Position numbers and translations under genes: made by a program. From Planctomycetota bacterium (lineage in GTDB: Bacteria; Planctomycetota; Phycisphaerae; SM23-33): DNA of 33,924 bases. The DNA is taken from assembly GCA_029553505.1 (NCBI GenBank), contig JAKPKY010000092.1:1-33924 (forward strand), given 5' to 3'. The notes under the pieces were generated by a model. It was not told where the DNA came from. It was given only the letters and a program-made list of their open reading frames with translations, and did not search any database. Positions 16,316 to 24,150 of the stretch are shown one piece after another (position 1 is the first letter of the stretch; each line of letters opens with the position of its first letter).

Positions 16316-16330
16316 GGAGCGTCTCGCTCC
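16316..16330 (-). terminator. Possible terminator hairpin downstream of tRNA-Leu
   Basis: The minus strand reads GGAGCG-AGA-CGCTCC, followed by a loosely T-rich stretch. It begins about 40 nt after the tRNA 3' end. The tail is poor, so confidence is low. Confidence 0.35.
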
Positions 16331-16370
16331 TGTCGCAAGGCGAAATGGCGACGGGTTCGCGATGTCGCAT

Positions 16371-16456
16371 TGCCGGAGGAGGGACTCGAACCCTCACTGG
16401 GGGTGAACCCAACGGGATTTTGAATCCCGCGCGTCTGCCAATTCCGCCACTCCGGC
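16371..16456 (-). tRNA. trnL: tRNA-Leu (anticodon CAA)
   Basis: An 86-nt class II tRNA. The acceptor stem GCCGGAG pairs with CTCCGGC and is followed by discriminator A. The anticodon stem CGGGA/TCCCG encloses loop TTCAAAA, giving anticodon CAA, which reads UUG. A long variable arm and the T loop GGTTCGAGTCC are present. The 3' CCA is not encoded. Confidence 0.97.
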
Positions 16457-16517
16457 GAGTGGGAACTAGTGTAAAGCGGAATCGTCAAAACGCAAGACGG
16501 TTGTCATGTGGGGGGGG

Positions 16518-17231
16518 TCAAACGGGCACGAGACCCTGTCGAATGGCGTGGCGGATCAGTTCGGCAAGGTTGTCGACCTTGCACTTTCGGTAGATGGCGT
16601 AGCGATGGTTCTCGGCCGTCTTGACGCTCAGGTGCAGATGGCGGGCGACTTCCTTGGTCGTCAGGCCTTTGCAGAGCAGGTGGAGCACCTCGCGCTCCCG
16701 GTCGCTGAGGTTGGCGACGGGATCGACGGGGATCGATTGCGGGCCTGCGGCAACGCCGTTCAGGAGCATCTCCGCTGCGTCGCCGGCCAGGTGGGTCTGC
16801 CCGCTGGCGGCGCGACAAATGGCGACGGCCAACTCGTCCGGCTCGCAGTCGAAATCGAGGACGGCCTTGGCGCCGGCGCGGATCGCGGCGAGCAGGTGTC
16901 CACGCGTGGCGTGTTCCGCCAGCACGACCAGCGCGACGTTCCCTGCCGTACGGGCCAGGATTTCCCGCACCCGGTGCAGCGTGGCGAACGGTCTCTGCGC
17001 GGAGGCGATCAGCAGCAGAACGCGACAGGGCGAGGGCGAGTCCAAACAACCGCAACGGTCCAGTTCCGCTTCGTCGAGGAGGGAGTGATTCACCTCGAAT
17101 CCCAGGCGTTCCAGTTGGGCAACCATCGCGGCGCGACAAAGCCGCTGCCCCCCCAGGACGCAAACGCGCGTGCGACTATCGTCGTCCAGCCGCGCCGGAG
17201 AGGGAGACTCAGGTCGGTTGTCTGGGGTCAT
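16518..17231 (-). CDS. LuxR/NarL-type regulator with degenerate receiver domain
   Basis: A 237-residue protein starting at ATG 17231, which has GGAGGT 5 nt upstream. The C-terminal GerE-type DNA-binding domain is intact (about 175-232: LSDREREVLHLLCKGLTTKE, VARHLHLSVKTAENH). The N-terminal ~20-145 region follows a receiver-like alpha/beta pattern, but the acidic pocket reads VCVLGGQR where DD is expected. The phospho-acceptor strand reads VLLLIASAQ without Asp, and the conserved Lys position reads AVLDFD. It is therefore probably not phosphorylated in the normal way. No histidine kinase gene is near. A TATAAT at 17376-17381 may be its -10, leaving a leader of about 135 nt. Confidence 0.85.
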   Translation of the reverse strand: MTPDNRPESPSPARLDDDSRTRVCVLGGQRLCRAAMVAQLERLGFEVNHSLLDEAELDRCGCLDSPSPCRVLLLIASAQRPFATLHRVREILARTAGNVALVVLAEHATRGHLLAAIRAGAKAVLDFDCEPDELAVAICRAASGQTHLAGDAAEMLLNGVAAGPQSIPVDPVANLSDREREVLHLLCKGLTTKEVARHLHLSVKTAENHRYAIYRKCKVDNLAELIRHAIRQGLVPV

Positions 17232-17375
17232 GGTTGACCTCCGATATCGAGGGCATCTGGGGAGCGTGATGCACCACCGCAGGCGATTCCTCCCTGCCGG
17301 ATCACCCATGCCCATCCTTTGGGCCCGCAGTGTCTTGGTTTCTTCCCCGACCCCGCTGATTCACTTCGTTAAAAA

Positions 17376-17381
17376 ATTATA
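17376..17381 (-). promoter_or_regulatory. Candidate -10 element for the LuxR-type gene
   Basis: A perfect TATAAT on the minus strand. No good -35 is found 16-18 nt upstream, so an activator or another sigma factor may be needed. The 285-nt gap 17232-17516 otherwise holds the terminator at 17432-17481. Confidence 0.4.
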
Positions 17382-17431
17382 GGCGTGCAAAAGGGGAAAA
17401 TGCGAAAAAGGCGAGAAAGTTCTCACGGGAT

Positions 17432-17481
17432 AAAAAACCGCCTGTCGCATCGCGCGGCAACCGCGACAAGGCGACAGGCGG
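17432..17481 (-). terminator. Strong rho-independent terminator after the LTxxQ gene
   Basis: On the minus strand CCGCCTGTCGC pairs with GCGACAGGCGG (11 bp) around a 22-nt loop that can form an inner CGCG/CGCG helix, and is followed by six T. It starts 35 nt after the stop codon at 17517. Confidence 0.9.
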
Positions 17482-17516
17482 AAGAGATTGCACGCCAACC
17501 GATTCGGGCTTGAGCG

Positions 17517-18503
17517 TCAGTCCGCGTTGCCCGCGGGCGCATCGGCGGGCCCACCGCGGCCGCCACGGCGGGGGCCTTCGCCCCGTCCCGGTCCCCGGCG
17601 ATCGCGGAAGTTCCCGCGCATCTCCTGGAACTTCTTAAGCTGCTCGGGGGTCAGGATTTGCTCCAGGGCCTTGCGGTGCGCCTCGGCCACCGCCTTTTTT
17701 TCCTCCGGCGTCTTGGCCGCTTCGAATTTCTTGCGGAATTCCTCCCGCAGGGCCTCGAGCTTCTTCTGCTGCTCTTCGGTCAGGCCGAGCGCCTCGGCCA
17801 TCTTCTTGCGCCCCTGCTCGCGGGCGTCGACGAGTTTCTTGCGCTGTTCCTCGGTGAGAACCTCGGTGCGGACCTTCTCGACCGCCTCGCGGATGATCCT
17901 GGCCTTGTCTTCCGGATTCTGGGCTTCCTTGGCCTTGGCGTGAGCGTCGTCCATGATCTTCCTGGCCTGGACCTTCTGTTCGTCGGAGAGCCCGGCAGCC
18001 ATCAGGGCGTCCAGTACGGGGCGCCGGGGCCGGTCTTCGCCCTGGCGGCGCTCCTGGAGACGCTCATGGAATCGCTCGCGGACCTTCTTCATCTGGTCTT
18101 CGTTCAGCACGCCGGAAAGCTGCTTCATGAGATTTTCGTGCAGTTCCTTGCGCGACGTCATCTCCTTGGACAACTGCTCGCGGAGGGTCTTGGCCTTTTC
18201 CCGGTCGCCGGCCTTATGGGCCGCTTCGATCTGCTCGCCCAGGGCCCGGGCGGTCTCGCCGTGTTCCTTGCGCCAGTTCTCGACGGCCTGGCGGTGCGTC
18301 TCGAGAATCTGCTGGACCTGCGGGGTCTGAGCGTCGGAGAGCCCCAGTTCCTTGACGAGGTTCTGCAGCCTCGCGCCCGGATGGGCGTCTTGGCGTCCGG
18401 GGCGGGAAGCGGGGCCGGCGCCCCTGCGCTCGCGCGGTCCTTCCTGGCCTGTCGCGGCGACCGCCATCAGGCCCACCACTGTCAGAATCACGAACTTTTT
18501 CAT
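17517..18503 (-). CDS. Periplasmic LTxxQ-repeat (Spy/CpxP/ZraP-like) protein
   Basis: A 328-residue protein with a Sec signal peptide (MKKFVILTVVGLMAVAATGQ). The mature part is almost all charged helix. It carries six LTxxQ-like motifs: LSDAQ 55-59, LNEDQ 133-137, LSDEQ 172-176, LTEEQ 216-220, LTEEQ 241-245 and LTPEQ 284-288. Classical Spy and CpxP have two and about 160 residues, so this looks internally expanded. Known relatives act as periplasmic chaperones or metal-responsive envelope-stress buffers. The last 30 residues are Arg/Gly-rich (RRGPGRGEGPRRGGRGG), which is unusual for the family. AGGAG lies 7 nt before the start. It is followed by a strong terminator; no clear promoter was seen upstream. 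Confidence 0.85.
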   Translation of the reverse strand: MKKFVILTVVGLMAVAATGQEGPRERRGAGPASRPGRQDAHPGARLQNLVKELGLSDAQTPQVQQILETHRQAVENWRKEHGETARALGEQIEAAHKAGDREKAKTLREQLSKEMTSRKELHENLMKQLSGVLNEDQMKKVRERFHERLQERRQGEDRPRRPVLDALMAAGLSDEQKVQARKIMDDAHAKAKEAQNPEDKARIIREAVEKVRTEVLTEEQRKKLVDAREQGRKKMAEALGLTEEQQKKLEALREEFRKKFEAAKTPEEKKAVAEAHRKALEQILTPEQLKKFQEMRGNFRDRRGPGRGEGPRRGGRGGPADAPAGNAD

Positions 18504-18676
18504 GACCGATCTCCTTGCCTCGCGGGCGGATTGTCCGTCGCTTGGCGGCTGACTTTCCGGTCGCTTCCGTCGGCGACTCGCCGGACGGGCGCCTGCCGGA
18601 CCTACTCTCCATTCAACGCAGGCGGGAGGCGCTTATTGCAGAGCCCGCTGCCAAATACGAAGTGACAGGTTTGGGG

Positions 18677-18705
18677 TTGCCCGGCCGGGACGGTACATCT
18701 ACACT
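18677..18705 (+). promoter_or_regulatory. Predicted promoter for the vWA/phosphatase genes
   Basis: TTGCCC (18677-18682), a 17-nt spacer and TACACT (18700-18705). It places the transcription start about 43 nt before the ATG at 18755. Confidence 0.45.
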
Positions 18706-18754
18706 ACGGACATCCGATCCCCGATCCCCCACGATACGACAGGGAGCCGCTCGC

Positions 18755-19717
18755 ATGAGAATCCGTTGCGACCAGTGCCGGAAAAAGATTTCGGTGGATG
18801 ACGCCTTCGCGGGCGGCGTCTGCCGATGCCCGTACTGCAAGGCCATCAACATGGTGGGGGGCGACGCGATGGCGACGACCACACGGGCGCGTCCCGAGGC
18901 GCCCGGCGGACGCCCCGAAGCGCCGGGCGCTGCGGCGCCGGCCGAGGCGCCCGCCCCGCAAGCCGCTCCCGCAGCCGAACGCGAAGTGCCGATGGCCAGG
19001 CCCGTGTTCATCCAGGGCGTCGTCACGATGGTCCTGCTGGGGCTGCTGATCCTCATGCTTGCGGCGGGGGTGTACCTGGCCATTCTCCTGCTGGGCGAGA
19101 AGAAGGATGGAGGTGAGGGAATTCCCCCGATCTCGCCCACGCCTGTGTCGCAGCCGGCCAACCCGTTCCAGGCGGCCAGTCCCGGCACGGTGGCCGGCAA
19201 CGTGTCGGTTTCGGCGCCGGTGGTTTACCTCATCGACGGCGGGTCGAGCATGAAGTCGGGCTACGATTACGCGGCCCACTTCACGCGCACGTCGATCCTT
19301 TCGCTCAAGGCGGAGCAGAAGTTCAACATCCTCGTGTCGCTGGAGGAAGGCGACGTCGCCCTCTCCGAGGAGTTCCAGGAGGGAGGCGAGGAAGGCGCGA
19401 AAAAGGCCAAGGACTTCCTCTACAAGGTGCAGGACAGCGGGGCGGGAATCGGCGCCAGCGACATTCCCCGCGCGATGGACGCCGCGCTGGCGAAGAAGCC
19501 CGGAACGATCGTCCTGTTCCTGCGAAAGGTGCTGAACGATCCGCCCGCCCTGGCGGCGAAACTCCAAGCCGCCAAGGTCCGGATCGTGATTCTCTCGCTC
19601 GACAGCGATTCGCAGGCCATCGGAAGCGCCGAAGCCCTCGCCAAGGGCGCCGGCGGCGTCAGCAGGACGTATACCTTCTCGCAGTTGCAGGACTGGCTGC
19701 GAATGGCGCCGCGGTAA
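18755..19717 (+). CDS. Zinc-ribbon, single-TM, von Willebrand A-like protein
   Basis: A 320-residue protein. An N-terminal zinc ribbon uses C5xxC8 and C25xxC28. A Pro/Ala/Glu-rich linker with repeated RPEAPG follows (about 46-80). One transmembrane helix is at about 88-113. The C-terminal ~150-320 region has the vWA pattern: a hydrophobic strand then DGGSSM at 161-166, and GASDIPRAMDAAL where vWA domains have the MIDAS Thr. The MIDAS consensus DxSxS is altered (the third position is Gly), so metal binding may be weak. The ribbon would face the cytoplasm and the vWA domain the periplasm. The start has GGGAG 9 nt upstream. The phosphatase gene begins 21 nt downstream, suggesting co-transcription. 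Its role is unknown. Confidence 0.82.
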   Translation: MRIRCDQCRKKISVDDAFAGGVCRCPYCKAINMVGGDAMATTTRARPEAPGGRPEAPGAAAPAEAPAPQAAPAAEREVPMARPVFIQGVVTMVLLGLLILMLAAGVYLAILLLGEKKDGGEGIPPISPTPVSQPANPFQAASPGTVAGNVSVSAPVVYLIDGGSSMKSGYDYAAHFTRTSILSLKAEQKFNILVSLEEGDVALSEEFQEGGEEGAKKAKDFLYKVQDSGAGIGASDIPRAMDAALAKKPGTIVLFLRKVLNDPPALAAKLQAAKVRIVILSLDSDSQAIGSAEALAKGAGGVSRTYTFSQLQDWLRMAPR

Positions 19718-19738
19718 TCCCGCGAACAAGGGTCCGCC

Positions 19739-20362
19739 GTGTCCCGCCCGCGCACGAAATGGAAGCTCCTGCTATCCCTGGCCGTCCTCGGCGGCCTGAC
19801 CGCGGGCGCGTGCTGGCTGGAAGACCTGTGGAACGTCTACCAGTTCGGCGTCGTCGCGCCGAACCGCCTGTACCGCTGTCGCCAGCCCGTGGGCCTGCAA
19901 TACCCCGTCCTTTTCCGGCGATACGGCATCCGCCGGGTGATCAGTCTGCGGATGGAGGAAGAAGATCCCGTCGCGATGAGCGCCGAGATCATCGCCTGCC
20001 GCCAAGCCGGCGTGGACTATGTGAACATCCCCATCGGCGCGCCCCTGCCCGACGACGCCCAGATCGAGCGGTTCCTCCGCGCGGTGCGTTCGAGCGACGG
20101 GGCGGTCCTGCTGCATTGCGAGCACGGGCGGCATCGGACGGGATTTCTCTCAGCCGCGTACCGCGTACTGTTCGACGACTGGACCGTGGAGCGGGCCATG
20201 TCGGTGGAACTGGACGCTTATGACGCCGCGCCCGAGCCCGGAAAGCGGGAGAAGACGCGCGAGATTCTCCAACGGATTCGCGCCGAGCGGGGCGCCTGGC
20301 TGGCGCGGACGTATCCGGCATCGCCTGCGACGACGGGCATTGCCTCCGACGGCGTCTTGTGA
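19739..20362 (+). CDS. Membrane-anchored cysteine (dual-specificity-like) phosphatase
   Basis: A 207-residue protein with one N-terminal hydrophobic anchor (about residues 8-25) and a protein-tyrosine-phosphatase-fold domain. The P-loop signature HCxxGxxRTG is intact (HCEHGRHRTG; Cys127, Arg133). Asp105 or Asp106 in APLPDDAQIERF is at a suitable distance to be the general acid. The segment RLYRCRQP to VISLRMEEED is typical of atypical dual-specificity or Siw14-like phosphatases. The start is GTG 19739 with AAGGG 7 nt upstream. It likely shares a transcript with the vWA protein. The substrate (protein, inositol phosphate or other) cannot be told. Confidence 0.87.
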   Translation: MSRPRTKWKLLLSLAVLGGLTAGACWLEDLWNVYQFGVVAPNRLYRCRQPVGLQYPVLFRRYGIRRVISLRMEEEDPVAMSAEIIACRQAGVDYVNIPIGAPLPDDAQIERFLRAVRSSDGAVLLHCEHGRHRTGFLSAAYRVLFDDWTVERAMSVELDAYDAAPEPGKREKTREILQRIRAERGAWLARTYPASPATTGIASDGVL

Positions 20363-20393
20363 GCGGACGGGCGGCGCGGTATCTTTCGCACTC

Positions 20394-21125
20394 ATGGCTG
20401 CCGGCAAGGCGAAAATCGAGAAGAACCTTCAGCGCGTCCGCGGGGAAATCGCCGGCGCCTGCGCGCGAGCCGGACGCGACGCCGCTTCCGTGCGTCTCGT
20501 CGCCGTCACGAAGTCCGCCGACGTGGCGGAGGTCCGCAGCCTCATCGAGCTCGGCGTGACCGACCTCGGCGAGAGCCGGGCGCAGGACTTCCTTGCCCGA
20601 GCCGAGGAAATCGCCGCCTGGCAGCAGCGCCGCCGGACTGAAAGCCCCGCCGAAATCCGCTGGCACATGATCGGACACCTTCAGCGCAATAAGGTCCGCC
20701 ACGTGCTGGCCGAGCCGGGGCTCGAGCTGATCCATTCCGTCGATTCGCTCCGACTGGCCGAGGAGATCAACGCGCGGGCCGAAGCGATCGGAAAGGTCGT
20801 CAACGTGCTCATGCAGGTCAACTGCTCCAACGAGCCGCAGAAGTTCGGCTGCGCCGTCGGGGCGGCGGTGCATCTGGGCGAACTGCTCTGCACGCTGAAG
20901 CACATCCGCTTGGCCGGGCTGATGACGATGGCGCCGCTGAGCGACGATCCGGAGGACGCGCGCCCCAGCTTCGTCCGCCTGCGCGAACTGTTCGAGGAGA
21001 TGCGCCGCGAGGGGATCGGCGGCGAGTCGTTCCGTCACCTGTCGATGGGGATGAGCCAGGATTACGCGGTGGCCGTCGAGGAAGGCGCGACGCTCGTGCG
21101 AGTCGGCACGGCGTTGTTCTCCTGA
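20394..21125 (+). CDS. YggS-family PLP homeostasis protein
   Basis: A 243-residue single-domain TIM-barrel protein of the YggS/PLPBP family, which binds pyridoxal 5'-phosphate and balances vitamin B6 and amino-acid pools without known catalysis. The PLP lysine is Lys40 in LVAVTKSADVAEV. LGESRAQDF, WHMIGHLQRNKVR, HSVDSLRLAEEIN and the phosphate-binding LSMGMSQDY segment are all present. The start ATG 20394 lacks an obvious ribosome site and lies 31 nt after the phosphatase stop, so it may be translated from the same mRNA. It converges with the glycosyltransferase gene with 22 nt between the stops and no visible terminator. Confidence 0.95.
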   Translation: MAAGKAKIEKNLQRVRGEIAGACARAGRDAASVRLVAVTKSADVAEVRSLIELGVTDLGESRAQDFLARAEEIAAWQQRRRTESPAEIRWHMIGHLQRNKVRHVLAEPGLELIHSVDSLRLAEEINARAEAIGKVVNVLMQVNCSNEPQKFGCAVGAAVHLGELLCTLKHIRLAGLMTMAPLSDDPEDARPSFVRLRELFEEMRREGIGGESFRHLSMGMSQDYAVAVEEGATLVRVGTALFS

Positions 21126-21147
21126 ACGGCGCAGGCCGCCTCCGGCG

Positions 21148-22332
21148 TCACGAACCGCTGGGATAGGCGGTGGACTTCCAGACCAGCTTGGCGCCCTTGC
21201 GGAGCTTCCCGAGCGCCTGGACAAGCGCCACGGTGGCCACCCCGCAGCCGATGGGGTAGGTCCAGGCCAGGTCTTTCCTCGCCCCGATGAGCTTGTAGAA
21301 TCGGTAGATGACGCTGACCTGCATAGCCGCCACGGCCGCGGAGACGATCCCGCACGCCAGCCAGAGGCCTATCGGCCCCACGCCCGCCGCGGCCAGCACG
21401 AAGCCCAGGATCGCGCCGAGATAGGGCAGCAGGCCCATGAACACCAGCACCGCCAGCGAGATGCTGAGCCTCCTGAGTGTGCCGAACGTGCCGAAGAAGA
21501 TGCGACTCCACCCGCGCAGGATCTGCCCCAGCGACGTATACATGCGGACGATGTAGAGCCCGTGGTTCCGGACGACGCGCAGGTGGAGCCCCGCGGCCTT
21601 GGTGATCGCGGCCAGGTGCATGTCCTCGTTCACCTGGTTGCGGACGGCCTCGTGCCCGCCGACTGCGTCGTAGGCGGAGCGTTTCATCAGCATGAACGCG
21701 CCGTTGGCGTACGCGTGGGGGTGGCGCGGGCTGTTGACCTTGTCGGGGTTGAACCAGATCATCATCACCCCGCCGCAGACCGGCTGGACGACGTTCTCCC
21801 AGAATCCCTTCATCTCCAGGACGGGCAGGACGCTGAGCAGGTCGGCGCCGCGGTCGAGGGCGTACTGGACGGCCGTGGAGAGCGTCCGGGGCGACGTCTG
21901 CCGGCAGTCGGCGTCGATCATGCAGATCCACTCGCCGCGGGCGGCGCGGGCGCCCTGGCGCATGGCGTTGTTCTTTCCGCACCAGCCTTCGGGCAGCTCG
22001 GTGATGTTCACCAGGCGGACGCGCGGATCCTCCGCCGCGATCCGCGCGACGATCTCGCCGGTGCGGTCGGCGCTGCGGTCGTTGCAGACGATGACCTCGA
22101 AGTTCGGGTACTCCTGCGAGAGCATCGTCCGCACGCAGGTTTCGATGTTCTGCTCCTCGTCCTTGGCGGCGACCAGGACGCTGACGAACGGGGCGTCCCG
22201 CGGCGGGCCGGGGTAGTCCGCGGTCAGCAGGAAGCCCGTCCGCCGCTCCCGCCAGATGAGCAGGTGCCGGCTGGTCCAGACGAGTCCGACGAGTCCCACG
22301 AGAACGAGAATCGCGATGGAAAGGGCGGGCAT
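21148..22332 (-). CDS. Membrane-bound family 2 glycosyltransferase
   Basis: A 394-residue inverting GT2 enzyme. An N-terminal membrane helix (about 3-20) is followed by the catalytic GT-A domain: VSVLVAAKDEEQNIETCV (50-67), nucleotide-binding NDRSADRTGE (94-103), the metal-binding DAD (150-152) and NEDMHLAAI as the acceptor/catalytic region. ILRGWSRIFFG corresponds to the (Q/R)xxRW-like loop. Two to three C-terminal helices follow (about 290-375). The overall form resembles hopanoid- or carotenoid-linked GT2s such as HpnB, but the acceptor cannot be assigned. It is the last gene of a larC, TM-HTH and GT2 run; the gap to the preceding gene is 9 nt. Confidence 0.9.
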   Translation of the reverse strand: MPALSIAILVLVGLVGLVWTSRHLLIWRERRTGFLLTADYPGPPRDAPFVSVLVAAKDEEQNIETCVRTMLSQEYPNFEVIVCNDRSADRTGEIVARIAAEDPRVRLVNITELPEGWCGKNNAMRQGARAARGEWICMIDADCRQTSPRTLSTAVQYALDRGADLLSVLPVLEMKGFWENVVQPVCGGVMMIWFNPDKVNSPRHPHAYANGAFMLMKRSAYDAVGGHEAVRNQVNEDMHLAAITKAAGLHLRVVRNHGLYIVRMYTSLGQILRGWSRIFFGTFGTLRRLSISLAVLVFMGLLPYLGAILGFVLAAAGVGPIGLWLACGIVSAAVAAMQVSVIYRFYKLIGARKDLAWTYPIGCGVATVALVQALGKLRKGAKLVWKSTAYPSGS

Positions 22333-22341
22333 CCTTGCTTG

Positions 22342-22839
22342 TCACTCCCTGCTGGGCGCCGAGGCCGGGGAAAGGGACAGTTTTTCCGTCGCCTGTCGGG
22401 CGCGGTCGAGGTTGAGCACCAGTTCCACCTCGCCGACGGTCATCTCCACGCGCCGGGCGATTTCCGCCGCCGTCAGTCCCTGGCGGTGGAGTTCCTGGAT
22501 TTTCAGGTGACGCGGGTCGGACAGGGCGGGCACGTAGCTTCCGCAGGCGTGCATCTCGCGGCGGAGGCGTGCGGCGGCCTGGTCGGCCTGGCAGATCAAC
22601 TCGCGCAGCTCCTTCATTCGGGGCGTGATGGCCTCGTCGGCCCGCGCGGCAAGCTCGTCCACCTGGCGCAGCAAGGCAGCGGCGTCGCCGCGGGCGGCGC
22701 GGGCATCGAGGGAAACCGCGTCGGCGTCGTCGCGCCAGCAGGCCCGCTTGCGACGCGCCTTGGCCAGCGCCATCGCCGCGGCCAGGATCGCCAGCAGCGC
22801 CGAGGCGGCGAAAGCGGCGGCGAGTTCCCACGGGATCAT
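22342..22839 (-). CDS. Membrane-anchored coiled-coil protein with C-terminal HTH-like motif
   Basis: A 165-residue protein. One N-terminal transmembrane helix (about 5-27) with basic residues just after it predicts the rest in the cytoplasm. Residues ~45-100 are helical and Ala/Arg/Glu-rich, probably a coiled coil. Residues ~112-145 (IQELHRQGLTAAEIARRVEM, TVGEVELVLNL) read as a helix-turn-helix like those in DUF6115/DUF2802-type membrane proteins. Cys83 and Cys99 are isolated. Its ATG overlaps the larC stop (ATGA), so it is translationally coupled. It may be a membrane-tethered DNA-binding protein, but no function is known to me. Confidence 0.8.
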   Translation of the reverse strand: MIPWELAAAFAASALLAILAAAMALAKARRKRACWRDDADAVSLDARAARGDAAALLRQVDELAARADEAITPRMKELRELICQADQAAARLRREMHACGSYVPALSDPRHLKIQELHRQGLTAAEIARRVEMTVGEVELVLNLDRARQATEKLSLSPASAPSRE

Positions 22840-24044
22840 GTGCGTTTCCCCTCACGCCAGGCGGCCTGGGCGGCTGACAGGACTTCCCGCACCGGGACAT
22901 GGTGTGCTTCTGCCGCAGACAGGCAATCGGCGAATTCGGGCGAGGCCGTGACCACCTTCCCCCCGCGGCGACCGACCTTGATGCGCACCGGGCCGTAGGG
23001 CGTCGGAACCGTCTCGAACGCCCGGAGAAGCTTGCTGCGCTCGAGCACGCGCCGCCGCACGCCGAACGTCGTGGTCTCGGCGAACAGGACATCCTCCGCC
23101 GCCGCGAGACCGCCCGGAAGGCACAGCGCCGAGAGGGTCCACCCGGGGCGGGATTTCTTCATGACGATGGGTGAGGCCCAGGCGTCCACGCACCCGGCCG
23201 CGAGAAGCTTCTCGATCGTCGCGCCGAGCACCTCGCCGGTGCAGTCGTCCACGTTGGCGGACAGCTCGATCACGCTGTCGGCGGCGCTTTCGTCGCAGGT
23301 TTCGCCCACGAGCACCCGCAGGAGGTTGGGCAGGGGCCCGCCGTCGCGCGTGCCCGCGCCGCACCCGACGGCGGAGACGCGCATCGCGGGCATCGGCCCG
23401 AACTCATCGCACAGCGCGGCCAGGAAGGCCGCACCCGTTGGGGTGGTGGCCTCGGACTGGAACGGCCCGGCGTAGGTCGGCAGGCCCACCAGCAGCTCCG
23501 CCGTCGCCGGCGCGGGCACGGGCATCAGCCCGTGGTCGCAGCGGATCGTGCCCGAGCCCAGCGGCACGGGCGAGCAGCACATCCGGTCGATCCCCAGCAA
23601 CTCCAGGCAGACGCACGCCCCGACGATGTCGGCGATGCTGTCGATCGCGCCGACCTCGTGGAAATGCACCTGCTCGACGCCGACGCCGTGGACCTTGGCC
23701 TCGGCCTGCGCCAGGCGGGTGAAGACCTTCCGGGCGCGGTCCCTGGTGCGGTCGGCCAGGTCCGCGCGGTCGATCAGGGAAAGGATGTCGCCCAGGTGGC
23801 GGTGGGGCTCGTGGGAATGGTCCGGCTCGTGATCGTGTTCGTGGGCGTGCGGCACATCGACGTGGAACTTCGTGCCGCTCAGCCCGGCGCGGCGGGTCTT
23901 GTCCGCGCGGACGGACAGGCCCTCGACGCCTAGGCTCGCTAGTTGCCGCGCGAGGGACGGGAAGTCCGCTCCCGCGTCCAGCAGGGCGCCGACGATCATG
24001 TCGCCGGAAGCGCCCGCGAAACAGTCAAAGTATGCCAGCGTCAT
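22836..24044 (-). CDS. larC: LarC-type nickel-pincer cofactor biosynthesis protein
   Basis: A 402-residue LarC (UPF0272) homologue. In lactate racemase maturation LarC is a CTP-dependent cyclometallase that inserts nickel into the pincer nucleotide cofactor. The family N-terminus YFDCFAGASGDMIVGALLD (5-23) is intact. A His-rich stretch PHAHEHDHEPDHSHEPHRH (65-83) fits nickel binding. HFHEVGAIDSIADIVG and MKKSRPGWTLS follow. It is one continuous frame rather than the split LarC1/LarC2 arrangement known in Lactobacillus. Start ATG 24044 has AAGGA 8 nt upstream, and a promoter is predicted at 24093-24121. No larA, larB or larE lies in the window, so the cofactor's client enzyme is elsewhere or different. 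Confidence 0.93.
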   Translation of the reverse strand: MTLAYFDCFAGASGDMIVGALLDAGADFPSLARQLASLGVEGLSVRADKTRRAGLSGTKFHVDVPHAHEHDHEPDHSHEPHRHLGDILSLIDRADLADRTRDRARKVFTRLAQAEAKVHGVGVEQVHFHEVGAIDSIADIVGACVCLELLGIDRMCCSPVPLGSGTIRCDHGLMPVPAPATAELLVGLPTYAGPFQSEATTPTGAAFLAALCDEFGPMPAMRVSAVGCGAGTRDGGPLPNLLRVLVGETCDESAADSVIELSANVDDCTGEVLGATIEKLLAAGCVDAWASPIVMKKSRPGWTLSALCLPGGLAAAEDVLFAETTTFGVRRRVLERSKLLRAFETVPTPYGPVRIKVGRRGGKVVTASPEFADCLSAAEAHHVPVREVLSAAQAAWREGKRT

Positions 24045-24092
24045 CGAAGGATCCTTAGAGCCTGTCCCAGTAAGTAGAAGGAGCCGCGTGGC

Positions 24093-24121
24093 AGTGTAGG
24101 CCAGCCGGGACGCGTTTGCAA
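24093..24121 (-). promoter_or_regulatory. Predicted promoter for the larC operon
   Basis: On the minus strand TTGCAA (24116-24121), a 17-nt spacer and TACACT (24093-24098). The predicted leader to the larC ATG is about 42 nt. Confidence 0.55.
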
Positions 24122-24150
24122 GACGCCGGGCGCGAACGGCGCGGCGTCCG

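Noticed and set aside
16189-16488. Small frames on both strands over the tRNA-Leu gene
   Set aside because: They translate the tRNA and the iclR promoter; the tRNA structure is unambiguous.
18618-18660. Sigma54-like TTGGCAG...TGCAA upstream of the LTxxQ gene
   Set aside because: The spacing between GG and GC is one base too long for the invariant -24/-12 distance.
21062-23092. 676-codon minus-strand frame across the GT2 and larC genes
   Set aside because: Off-frame shadow of three coupled genes that all have motifs and ribosome sites.
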